In this document: positions 22,595 to 33,846 of the stretch, one piece after another | Numbering within the stretch: position 1 is the stretch's first letter | Layout of the letters: each line of letters opens with the position of its first letter | Assembly (NCBI GenBank): GCA_945859605.1 | Contig: OX243826.1 | Coordinates: 113,501 to 177,500, forward strand | Source of the DNA: Lumbricus rubellus | Taxonomy: Eukaryota; Annelida; Clitellata; Crassiclitellata; Lumbricidae | Direction: 5' to 3' | DNA length: 64,000 nt | Notes under the pieces: model-generated | What the model saw: only the letters and a program-made list of their open reading frames with translations | The model's database searches: none | What the model was told of the DNA's origin: nothing | Translations under genes and position numbers: made by a program

Positions 22595-23130
22595 TGCTGG
22601 ACATTAAATGTTTAATAATTTGCTGGTCAGTTTGAAAGAATGACCGTTTTTAGTTGAAAAACTAAAAACTAATCGCTCTTGGTCAGTCTAAAAACCGAAT
22701 TCAACTGAAAAGTCTGTTTAACGCGTTGCTGAGGACAACTTGGTTGCCTAGCAACGATCTTTCGCCTCGCTCTGACATCAGATGGTACCCTGCTCTGATA
22801 GTCACTCGATCGATATTTTTGTAGCACTTACTTTAATTCATCTCGCAATCATTGAATTCAAACTTATTTTAAAAATACTTTGACGTTTGTTTTGGATGAG
22901 GTCAAGACTAGGTGGGTGAATTGTCAATTATTTTTAAATCTAAATTTAGTCTTTATTCAATTGTTTTGCAATTGCCATTTATTAAATCTTTCTTATTTGT
23001 AAGCCTATAGATATTCAATCCAAATCGTTCTGTCAGCCTTATGCTGGACATTAAATATTTCTGTCGACAAACTTCTCGCTGTCACTTTGTCAATCTAAAA
23101 ACCGAATTGCACTGAAATGCCTGATTGCCT
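22595..23130. repeat. Partial duplication in the dynein 5' region
   Basis: Both 22597-22720 and 23043-23125 begin with GCTGGACATTAAAT and end near CTAAAAACCGAATT..ACTGAAA. The second copy lacks the middle, which holds an inverted AGTTTTTAG-type palindrome. The X-box lies between the two copies. This could be two copies of a small repeat or a promoter duplication. Confidence 0.5.
22743..22755. promoter_or_regulatory. RFX X-box motif upstream of the dynein gene
   Basis: GTTGCCTAGCAAC is a complete RFX-factor site: two half-sites in inverted orientation, fitting RYYNYY-N-RRNRAC. It lies 252-264 bp upstream of the dynein start codon. RFX factors drive motile-cilium genes through such X-boxes, so this is the likeliest core control site for the gene. 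Function is inferred from the motif and its position only. Confidence 0.75.
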
Positions 23131-23195
23131 ATGTCTGTCTGCGTGCCTCTGTTTGTGTCCTGCACTTAGCACCTCCATTATGTCATGGCTAGTTG

Positions 23196-23262
23196 TCTGA
23201 TATAGCGCCGGTAACTAAGCTGGTTTCCGTGACACGACTTTTGTGGGCGTTGAGAAATTTTT
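23196..23262 (+). repeat. Fragment related to the 50388-50850 fold-back arm
   Basis: AGCGCC.GTAACTAAGCTGGTT, then ACGACTTTTGTGGGCGTTGAGAAAT resembles AGCGCCTGTGACTGAGCTG ... GTCGCTTTTGTGGGCGCTGTAGAA at 50758-50812. This shows the arm belongs to a dispersed family. Confidence 0.5.
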
Positions 23263-23387
23263 GAACATTTACTTTACATGCTAGGCTGAGAAAATTAAAT
23301 ACAAAGGCTACGATTGTAATATCCGAGATTTTAAAAAATCATCTTCAATCAAAAAACAAATCCATGTTTTCAAAGGCAATTCCTTTC

Positions 23388-23396
23388 ATTTTATTT
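23388..23396 (-). terminator. Candidate poly(A) signal of the tetraspanin gene
   Basis: AATAAAATG on the minus strand is the first clear AATAAA seen downstream of the stop at 25088. It would give a 3' UTR of about 1.7 kb, before the dynein X-box. A weaker variant signal nearer the stop cannot be excluded. Confidence 0.3.
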
Positions 23397-24144
23397 TGCA
23401 GCACAATCCTCACAAAATTACACTTAAACTTATATTCTCACAACTAAGTAAAGCTGCGCTAGAACAAAATTAAACTCAAGACACATGACTAAGGTAAACT
23501 GTTTCACACAATGTAACATGTTGCACAGCATAACATATCGTAACCTGTCAAACATAACCATAATTATAACATAATATAGGAAACTTACTGATCAACTTTT
23601 AACGCTTGAAAGGCACTAAACAGCTGCTTGGATATCTTACATACATTTGTTTACATGACATCATCGGTACTTAACAGTGCGATAAGAAAAACAGGCAAAC
23701 ATGATTCTTTCCTATGGTGAACTAGAAAATCAAACAAACGTGCAAAAATATTCTAAACAAGTCTCAATCTGCTTCACAAAGGCTCTTTAGAGACTGAATA
23801 TCGTGAGGTTGACCTGAGTACAACTTGATTCTGGAGCGCCATCAGTAAATGCCTTGTGCAAAGCTACTGATTACAATTACATGCTAATTACAAGAACTTG
23901 TATTTCTAAGGCAATCAGAACAGCGCTCTGCAAAAGAATGGAAAATGAATTGACCAAGATTCAGAGGATAATAGAACAGCAATGACTAGTGAAGAATCTT
24001 AATATCCATGATAATACTGAAAATAAATTTTTTTAAATGGTGGCTAAATGTCCAGAATGCCAATAGCACAACACGCTTATAAGTTCTGCAAAACGTAAAA
24101 GTCAACGAGAAATATCTTGCAACTGATATGGAAATAAATTTTGC

Positions 24145-24200
24145 GGGGCACGTTGGTGTAGTGGTATGTTCAAGATGTGAAATAAGACTCTCAAGCATTA
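24145..24200 (+). mobile_element. Possible tRNA-derived SINE head fragment
   Basis: GGCACGTTGGTGTAGTGGTA resembles the A-box region of the SINE at 41730-41748 (TGGTGTAGTGG). No B-box follows, so it is a truncated piece at most. Confidence 0.35.
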
Positions 24201-24299
24201 AAAAACTAGTAGATGCAAAAGCCAAGACATCTTGCAATTGGTACTCCAAGAAAGACACACTCATAACACAGGGCAGGCTATGAAACAGTATAGGCACTT

Positions 24300-24690
24300 A
24301 AACACATGACTAGCACCATTACATGTGACAGCAAATGTAAGAACAAGATGCACCGTAACATGTGACAAGAAAATGTATAAACAAGCACCATAACATGACT
24401 AGCAAATGTAAGAACAAGCATCATAACAGTTGACTAATTTTTCCAGCACATACGTTATGTGTGATGGAAAACACAAGTACCATAATAAATGATGGGAAGT
24501 GTAAAATGCGTACCGCAACATGTAATGAGAAATGTAACTATAAGCAACCATAAAATGTGATGAGAAATGTAACAATAAGTACCATTACGTGTGATAGAAA
24601 TACAAGAAAAAGTATCATAATCGGTGACTGAATTGTAAGACCAACTACCATAACATGTGATTAGAATATAAGAAAAGAGAAAACTTTCTC
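24300..24690. repeat. Degenerate 35-40-bp repeat around ACCATAACATGTGA
   Basis: About nine variants of ACCATAACATGTGAYNAGAAATGTAA with AACAAG spacers. It falls in the presumed 3' UTR or flank of the tetraspanin gene. Nothing coding seen. Confidence 0.65.
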
Positions 24691-25087
24691 AGAACATAAC
24701 GCAACAAATCAATGTTGAAGAGAAAACTTCAAGCTCTGAAAAGTACGTACAACTTCTCAAAAACACAAACGCTAACCAATAAAATCCTAAAAACTCGACG
24801 AGCTGCCGACGTAAACTCACAAATGAAACACGATTTCTACTTGAAGAAGCGAAGGACAAACTGAACATGAAGAAGCAAAGGTCATCAACTCAATATTATT
24901 ATAATACTCAAGGGACGGATCATCTAAAACACGATCAGACTGACATGTCAGTGACATGATGGATTTTAATATCGTCTCAAATGTTGAAACGGTTTCTTTC
25001 TCATTCTCTCGTTTTGAGTCATTTTACAACATTTTTCGTGAGAACGAGCAACAAACAGCGTTCGTCGTCGTTCTGCGATTGTTGTGT

Positions 25088-25180
25088 TTAGCTTTGGTAG
25101 AACCTCTTGCGATATTTGAAGAGACGAATGTGATCTTCGATCTTCGTGATCAACATGTAGATGACGAATATTCCGAGGAT
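25088..25180 (-). CDS. Tetraspanin exon 8, C-terminus and stop (residues 253-282)
   Basis: Encodes the rest of TM4 and the cytoplasmic tail, ILGIFVIYMLITKIEDHIRL then FKYRKRFYQS and TAA at 25088-25090. The acceptor is CATCATTAG|ATC. The plus-strand open frame over the same bases is its shadow. Confidence 0.9.
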   Translation of the reverse strand: MLGIFVIYMLITKIEDHIRLFKYRKRFYQS

Positions 25181-28100
25181 CTAATGATGATCAACAGAAA
25201 TTGGTTAAGAAGATACAGCTAACAGCAAATGCAACTGACAAATGAATGATGTTTATGATGTTTATGATGATGATGATGATGAGTGTATGCATATAGTAAT
25301 TCTGGTGATGTTGACGATAATTATAATGAAGGCAATGTTGCTGATGGTAATAACAATGACGATGATGATGATGAAGATAATGGCAATGATGATAATGACA
25401 ATATCACAAGAACTATTCACAGGTGTTTACGAGTAGTCAAAAACAAAATGGATAGAATGGAAGTGGAAGAGGTGGTAAAATATCAGTTGTATGTGAAGAT
25501 GCAGAGAGACACAGAGACAGAGAGATAGAGACAGAAAGAGACAGACACAGAGAGAGAGAGAGAGATAAGTAGAGAACTAGAGATAGATAGAGCGAGAAAG
25601 ACCGATAGCGAGAGGTGATCAATTTACTGGTCAATTTGTAGGATGGATCAGAGATATCTGTTTATGGAGAAGACGTGTGTACACTTGGAACAAAATTCTT
25701 TCCAGCAGACGGTAAATACAGTGGCCAATGATAATTAGAAATTGAGTTAAAATTCAAGGGTGTATATAATCAACATAGATCTGCTTTGCTTACATGCAAG
25801 ATGGCCAGACCGAGATATGATTTATAAATTGAGTTAATCAAGGATGTAATCACTAATCAACATAGATCTGCTTTGCTTACATGCAAGATGGCCAGACCGA
25901 GAGCCGTGGCTCCCAAGATGTCAAGATGTTTTTCAATCCAGTTGAGCAGCGAGATCTCACATCCACGTGTGTTGATTTGATCAGACTAGAACGTAATTCA
26001 ACAGATCGTGATTTAGATGATTATCTTAAAGTAAGTAAATTTAAAAAGGTAATTTAACAGGTAATTTAGACGGTTAAAGAAAAGATATTATTATTATTAT
26101 TATTTATTATCTTAAAGTAAATTTGAAAGGTAATTTAGATGGTTGTCTTAAAGTAAGTAAATTTGAAAGGTAATTTGAGAGGTAGAATTCTTTTTTCAGT
26201 CATCACTTAACCTAAAACTCACCAAAATAATTTGAAGCTTAGGCCATGTAAAAAGCCAGAATTATCCAGCAGTTGTCATGTTTTTGCACTGTTATTTGGG
26301 AGCTGAATTAGAAAATAATATGGGAATACAACTTCAGAAGTGGACAGAACTGAAATTATTTTAAAACTTGAGTTACAACTGGAATTATTTTAAAACTTGA
26401 GTTACAACTGGAATTATTTTAAAACTTGAGTTACAACTGGAATTATTTTAAAACTTGAGTTACAACTGGAATTATTTTAAAACTTGAGTTACAACTGGAA
26501 TTATTTTAAAACTTGAGTTACAACTGGAATTATTTTAAAACTTGAGTTACAACTGGAATTATTTTAAAACTTGAGTTACAACTGGAATTATTTTAAAACT
26601 TGAGTTACAACTGGAATTATTTTAAAATTTGAGTTACAACTGGAATTATTTAAAAATTTGAGTTACAACTGGAATTATTTTAAAATTTGAGTTACAACTG
26701 GAATTATTTTAAAATTTGAGTTACAACTGGAATTATTTTAGAAGTTGAATCATAAACAGTGGCGCGATACCATAAGTCATTTGACGTACTGCCTATTTTC
26801 ATCTTTAACTGTCTTACGACCTATCAAAACATTTTCAGAGATTTGCAATGTCTTGTTTACATCTCATTTCTTCAACTTGCTGAATAATTCCATTGACCGT
26901 GAAGCAATCTTCTTAAATTGTATAGCTGCTGGCACCGCCAATGATCAGAATTGAAATAGGAATTATTTTTAAAATGCGAATAGAATCAGAACAGAAATTA
27001 GATTCGTTTTATAACTGAATTAGACTGAGAATTGGGAATTACTTTTAGAACTGAAACATCACTCGGGGGGTGGAGGGGGTGGTGGTGGGGGGGGGGGGTG
27101 AAACTTACCGCCCGACGCCTCGCACTCTGACCACAACCCTGAAGAAGAACAAAGACAGTACATCAATTAAAAAGATGATCTCATCAATTAATAATTATAT
27201 CAAAAGTTTGTAATCATACATGTATGCCATTGACATCAGTTTGAATTTTATACACAAAGACTGATATTATTATCATTGTCAACGGATTTAATATCTAACA
27301 CACTCTAACACACCTAGCTGTCATAGATCACCTCTGTTATTGTATTGTATTTAACACGTTGGCCGCTGATTTGCTGTGTTAAATGACTAAATTTGGGACG
27401 TGTTAGCATGTCCCTCGCGGCCAACGTGTTAAGCATTGATAAATCGCCTCTAGTGGGGTGAACCGTTCAGAGGCGCTCCCAGTTCTCTATAGGCCCCATG
27501 AGAAGAAGAAGGTTTTGAGAAGAGAGAAGGAAGAAGAGACTGAATTGTAAAGCGAACGCAAAAAGAAAGCGTGTTTCAAAGTGAATGACATTCACAGTCT
27601 GAGTGGTGCTATATAAATAACTGTTCAGTTACAATTACTGTTACATATCTATAATTAAAAAGTAAATGTACAATTGTACACAATGGTTCAATGATGGTTG
27701 ATGAATACCTCGACGACGTTCTTGCAGCATGAGTCAGGCACTCCACAGCTGTCTCTGGAGTTCGCCAGACATTGGTATCTCGCGTTTCGCTCCCAATCCT
27801 CATATCCCTTGAAGCCACAGCACTTGCCCTTAATAAAACAAAACCCAATACAATAATATCAATAATAATTTAAAAAATATTAATGGGATTGCTAAATCAA
27901 TTTAGCTGACCATGCTACTGAGTTCCCGCAATTTACTTTCTCTACCACTTTTCATGATCTTGGTGTATCAATGGTGTCATGCTTGATCAAGAACTGAGTC
28001 TGTATGTCTGTTTGTGTCCGCCTTTCTGTCTCTCCCGTCTCCAACCTGCTTGTCTCTAAGTACGTCTGTCTGTCTGTCTCTCTGTCTCTACTGTTATAAT

Positions 28101-28865
28101 AGATCTTTGGACAAACCCTAGTAGACCTACTGTAGCACTAACCAGTCCACTGCAGCCGAAAACAGACCACAGCTGAGAGTAAACACCATTAGCTCATCCT
28201 CCACAACAGACTCAAACACAGATGATCATGCAGAGGACAAGGAGGAAGGGGAGTAGGAGGAGTAGGAGGATGAGGAGGAGAAGGGAGAGGAGGAGGAGAA
28301 GGGAGAGGAGGAGGAGAAGGGAGAGGAGGAGGAGAAGGGAGAGGAGGAGGAGAAGGGAGAGGAGGAGGAGAAGGGAGAGGAGGAAGAGAAGGGAGAGGAG
28401 GAGGAGAAGGGAGAGGAGGAGGAGAAGGGAGAGGAGGAGGAGAAGGGAGAGGAGGAGGAGAAGGGAGAGGAGGAGGAGAAGAGAGAGGAGGAGGAGGAGA
28501 AGGAGGAAGAGGAGAAGGTGGAAGAGGAGGAGAGTGGAAGCAACCATCCCAATGAGATGAAAGAACCTCCAGCCTCGAGGGAGCAGCTGTTGTTCTTCCT
28601 ATATTATAGCTTTCCAGGCCACTCCTCTCTATGACCGACATTATGTTTAATAGCTAGTCCAATGACTAGAATTCACATCATCGTCATCACCATCATCATT
28701 ATCATCATCATCATCGTCGTCGTCGTCGTCATCATCATCATCAGCCTTCAACCACCTACCCTCTGTTGAACTCTGTCGACTGCAAAGCTAACATCGCTGT
28801 CGAGATGATAACGTTCAACGGCAACTTTCAAGTGATCGCCCAGATCACCAATTGCCTACAATTGC

Positions 28866-28896
<31 letters not shown>

Positions 28897-31800
28897 AATG
28901 GCAATATGATTACGACCTTAACCCATGGAGTATCTCCGGTTGCCTAGATAGGTGCAAACTAATTGGAAAAAATATGATCCAAGCACACACGGTTTCAAAT
29001 GAATTTAATTGCAAGCGACTATTAAACTCTCCACGTTGCTGCAGCCGTCTTTGCTTTTCAAAACTGACAGAAAATGTTTAGAAAAATGCTTAAATGCTTG
29101 AAATTTCAATGAGTTATTAAGTCGTGGAATAGAATGATGAATAAATAATTATTAAATAATAAAATAGAATGATGAATAAATAATTTGTTTTCTACCTCTT
29201 CTCGATAAACATATGCGAGAATTCCGATGACGACCTGGATGATGAAGACGACGATAACAATTCCAAGGAACTAAAACAAAGAACAATCGCAATTATTGTA
29301 ATCGAACATTTCAACAACTACGCCATGTACTTCTACCACTGCAACAACGACCACTACAAGAAGAATATCTACTATAACTTATTACTACTATTAATAATCC
29401 AATAATGATAGTTAAAATAATGACAGTGATGATGATGATGATGATGATGATTATGATGATGATGACGACGACGATGATGAAGAATCCTGACAGGTCTGAT
29501 AAGAATCCGGATGAGTTGGCCAGGCAACTGACTACAAAGACACGCCGCTGGAGCAGTGCAACTGTCTCTGTCTGTCTGTCTCTATCTCTGTCTGTCTCTG
29601 TCTCTCTTGGACAAACATTCAATCACAATAATCACAACAAAATGGCAGACAACAGGTGCGACTGTTATGTGGGCGCCATCTTAACTCCATAATCTTCTCT
29701 CAAAGAGCAGACTGACAGTGAAATCAAGAGTCACTCTAAAAGCACTGTCTAGAAGAACGCTTTCATGCCTACGTAGGCCACAAATATATACACACATTTT
29801 ATAGGTGTAAATAAATAATAGATAAATAGCATCTCTGATTAGGTTGTATTGTGAGAGGTGCATTATAAATTCGTAAATAGAATAGAATAAAATAAATGCC
29901 ATACATGCATGTAGACATGCAGGACCAATAATTATGGTTTAACATCCAGAATTTGAGCAGAGTATTCATAATCTAGGCTAACATAATAATTACGATCTAT
30001 AAATCGTAAAAAAATTATTACTTACGATCCTGAGTGGCCATAGTCGATCTAGAGCAGCACTGACACATCCGACAATGGCACTGATGACAATGATCAACCC
30101 TACGACAAGACAAAGGATGGCAGGACTGGAGACAATGTCGTTGATTGACTCATATTCCTTCTTTATGATTATCACCCATATGCCGAGAGCGAGTAACAGC
30201 AGTCCGATCAACTGAAACAAATAACAGAAATAACTGATTTTACAGTTTTACACATTCTTCCCCCCATCCTTCTCCTCATCATCATCATCACCACCATCAC
30301 CACCAGTTTCTGGCACCAGCAATTTGTAGCCAATGTGGATGAGTGAATTGATTAAGAAAGTAATTTTTTATTACTTTACTGTAATTAATCAATCAATAAA
30401 TCAAAATTTATAAAACTTGTGCAGCTTCAAGATTCCTATTCAAAGAACCTAGGAATCTCGCACAGAATTGGCACAAGAAGTATATGCAAGGTAGTGCGTG
30501 TTTTCGAACAAAGTTGATAAGTGTTTGGCTACCGTTGCGATTGTGTTTTAAACTGGAGCACAACAAATTAGTTTTCATAGGGAAGACTAGATGTTGAAGA
30601 AAAGACAGTTTCTAAGAACGTAATTTGTGCATGTGAGAACTGAGAACATGAGAAGCCACTTGTTAGATGGTGATGTGTTCTTAGTTTACGACATGCAGCG
30701 TTCTCATCAGCAGCGTTCTCATCAGCGTTCTCATCAGCACGAGTACTGACTCATTGTTGATCTTGGATGTGGTTGGTGGCTAAGATGGGCTTGCTTTCAC
30801 GTCCACATCTGTTTCATATAATTATTGCTATTTTGGAGGCTCTGTTTTTCTGACCCACGCAGTAGATGAGTGCTGCCAGGTCCGTGTTTTTTCAAACGCT
30901 CTCTCTGTTAGTATTTCACTTTGCATGTGTAATTTGTTACACAGTTGTACCCATCAACACCTAAAAGGTTTTTCTTTCGAAGAACACATGTATGTATGTG
31001 CAAGAACACATGTATGTATGTGCGTACCTAGATATCCGTGCAGTAGAGAGTCCTTACGAAACCACTAAGATGCTATGAATCATGGTTGGCAGCTAAAGAG
31101 GAGAGTAAACTGGTTTGAGTGTCTTTCTCTCTTGAGATGGTTGGCATGGTGTACCAAAGGAGCATTTATAACACACAGGATAGGAAACGAAAATGCATCA
31201 AGTTGTGTTGCTAGTTGTTGGACGATAATTGGGATTTCGGAAAATTTCAAATCTTTTGTTTGCATAAAAAAGCATTCAATTGATTATATTTAATTTATTT
31301 ATGAAGATAGATTAACGAATAATTACTTTTGCAAAGTAAAAAATTGCATTTGGAAATACAAAACATAATCTTTAGTACTAGAAACTGAATTTGGAGGGGG
31401 CGGGGAGTGGAGGGGCAGCATCGATGGTTAAGATTGAAATGGATGTAGGCCTACACAAAATATTCACCAGTAACTACCAATCATAATTATTACCTAGAGT
31501 CCTTGGCATGTATCCAAATCCTAATACGCAGTTTTTACACACAGTTAAATTTTAGTGATATGCAAATAGTTTTTCGCCAAATTGGTTGAAGGTATACTGA
31601 TATAGGCGTGTTGTATTGTATTGCATCGATAAATTTATATAGCGCCTTTACACTACAGATAAATCAGCAGTTATAGAATCTCTGGTTTAGATCTCTTTTT
31701 AGACACCTCTAAAACGGTATCAACCGACGTCATATAAGACTACGATATCCATTTTTGCCTAATTACATTGTTACAAAACACTGATGCCCTGAACTGCTGA

Positions 31801-33813
31801 TTAGCTCATTGCTTTGAAAAAGGCGAGAACTGAACAAAATAATCTAAGGCGTAAAAAAATGTTGTGTTTCCGGTAACCCGACCGACCCATTTTTACGGCC
31901 ACGACCCAAATATTTTTGTAAAAAAATTTTATTAAAATTTTTTTTTTAAATAACAAAATTTTTTTTATAGAACTTTTTAAATTTTATTTAAAACTTAAAA
32001 AAACATTTGTATTGACATAACAGAAAAGACATCAACAAAATGAAATTAATAGGACTGTTTCTAAAGCAGTTTTAGGTGCAGACAGTCGGGAAATAGGCAG
32101 TTTATACTTGCTTAGCACACGTACTTTGTTGCAGCGTGCAAAAGAGACTAGTGGGGTATACTTTTCGGATAGTCACTGCATAAAAATATTTGACCAAAAT
32201 AAAAATATTTTCCGACCTACCTACCCAATTTTTTTTAGCTCTGTTACCGGAAACACAACATTTTTTTTAGGCCTAATAAAAAGTTTACAATAAGAAAAAA
32301 ATGTTCAAAAATACTCAAATCTATCTTCTAATGTCAGTGCAATAATTTAGAAATAATGCAATGTCTTTATCGTTCATCCAGCTTCTGAAACATAATATTT
32401 TATTTATGAAATTCTGTATGTATTGAGATTTGGGTCAGTGCTGGCGGGGTTTAACCCCCCCCACCCCCCGTCGTCTTGGTTGGCAGTCGAGCCCGATAAA
32501 TCGCTAGACTATAGATCGCATGGAATCCAAATAATATTCCAACTTTGTACTCTGCCAATTAAAATGTTACCCCGCTAAGTTGCTTTTCCTGCGCACTATA
32601 CCCTCGCCATTAGATTTAGTAGCAGTACTGTAACTGTCATTTGATAAGAATCCGATGTTCTGTAAAATATCTGGGCGACAACAACAAGACGTCTATTATA
32701 TCCAAAGCCGCATATACAGTTATACACGCATGCATTCGGGTCCCCTTACATCGAAACAGACACCAAAAAATACATGCATGCATTGATATATAATTCTTCT
32801 CTTCCACCTCTTTTGCTTCTTCACTCCTCTCTTTCTTTTTCCCTCTTTCTCGTTCTTTACTCCTGTCTTGCATCTCCTCTTCCTCCTCCTCCTCCTCGTC
32901 GTCGTTATCCTCCTCCATTGCTTCTCCATCCTCTCTCTCCATCTCTCCTCCTTCCATCTCCTCTTCTCTGGGTGAGAATTGCGTGGTGCGGAGCTCAAGA
33001 GGATCCTTCATTGCACGATCAAGCTCCACATAAATTAACGTCTGTTATTTTTTCCACAATTCTCATAGTAAACTGCCGCTTCATAGGTTCATAGCCCTCC
33101 TCATGGCTCATGCGACCTTTGCCCGTTTAGTAGTAGTAGTAGTAGTAGTAGTAGCAGCAGCAGTGGTAGTAGCAGTGCAGCAAGGTGTTCTGTTCGTTTG
33201 TTGGATCATAGTGTGTACTGTGTAGATGAAAATTATGAAATGCCTGTTTCTGCCTGTATAGAGCTAACGGAGGAGTTTCCTTTTGAAACTGCTTGTGCCC
33301 CTCTTCCACTCTTCATAACAACGGACCATATGTCGGTTTCTGCTGCTACTGCTGAAGATGCAGATGCTGCTGGCATCCATAAACCATAAATAAAACCTTG
33401 GTCTGACCGAGGTATACAGCAACAAGTCTAAAACAATGCAATTCCACCCCCATCCTATACCTACAATCCTACATGTACATGGAAACTGCTGCATGCTAAG
33501 CTCTGCATTCAAATTCTTTCCATTAATCATTTCACGTCTTTACTTGTTTACATTATAACCATCTAAATCATTTTAAATTGATCATTCCCATTTCGTCGTC
33601 TTAGTTGATCGTTTTCCAATTCCACCCAAATTTAATGTCAAGCCCCAGCTACAGTGTAGGTCTGTGGTAGGGAGACACACAGTAGTGAATGAAAACAACC
33701 TTTGTTCGTTTGAGGTCACTTGAGGCGTCGTTACAACTTCTCTTCTCTCTTAAATCACATGCTGCTGCAGAAGCTGTAAGGAATGAGTGCTCAACCAACA
33801 CAACAACAGTAAA

Positions 33814-33846
<33 letters not shown>

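Noticed and set aside
24956..25222. 88-codon plus-strand frame that looks protein-like
   Set aside because: It is antisense to the last tetraspanin exon, which explains its coding-like composition.
27609..27848. 79-codon minus-strand frame
   Set aside because: Off-frame shadow of tetraspanin exon 5; the correct frame gives the CCG motif.
28189..28641. Overlapping long frames on both strands
   Set aside because: An 18-bp minisatellite has no stop in several frames; it lies within a tetraspanin intron.
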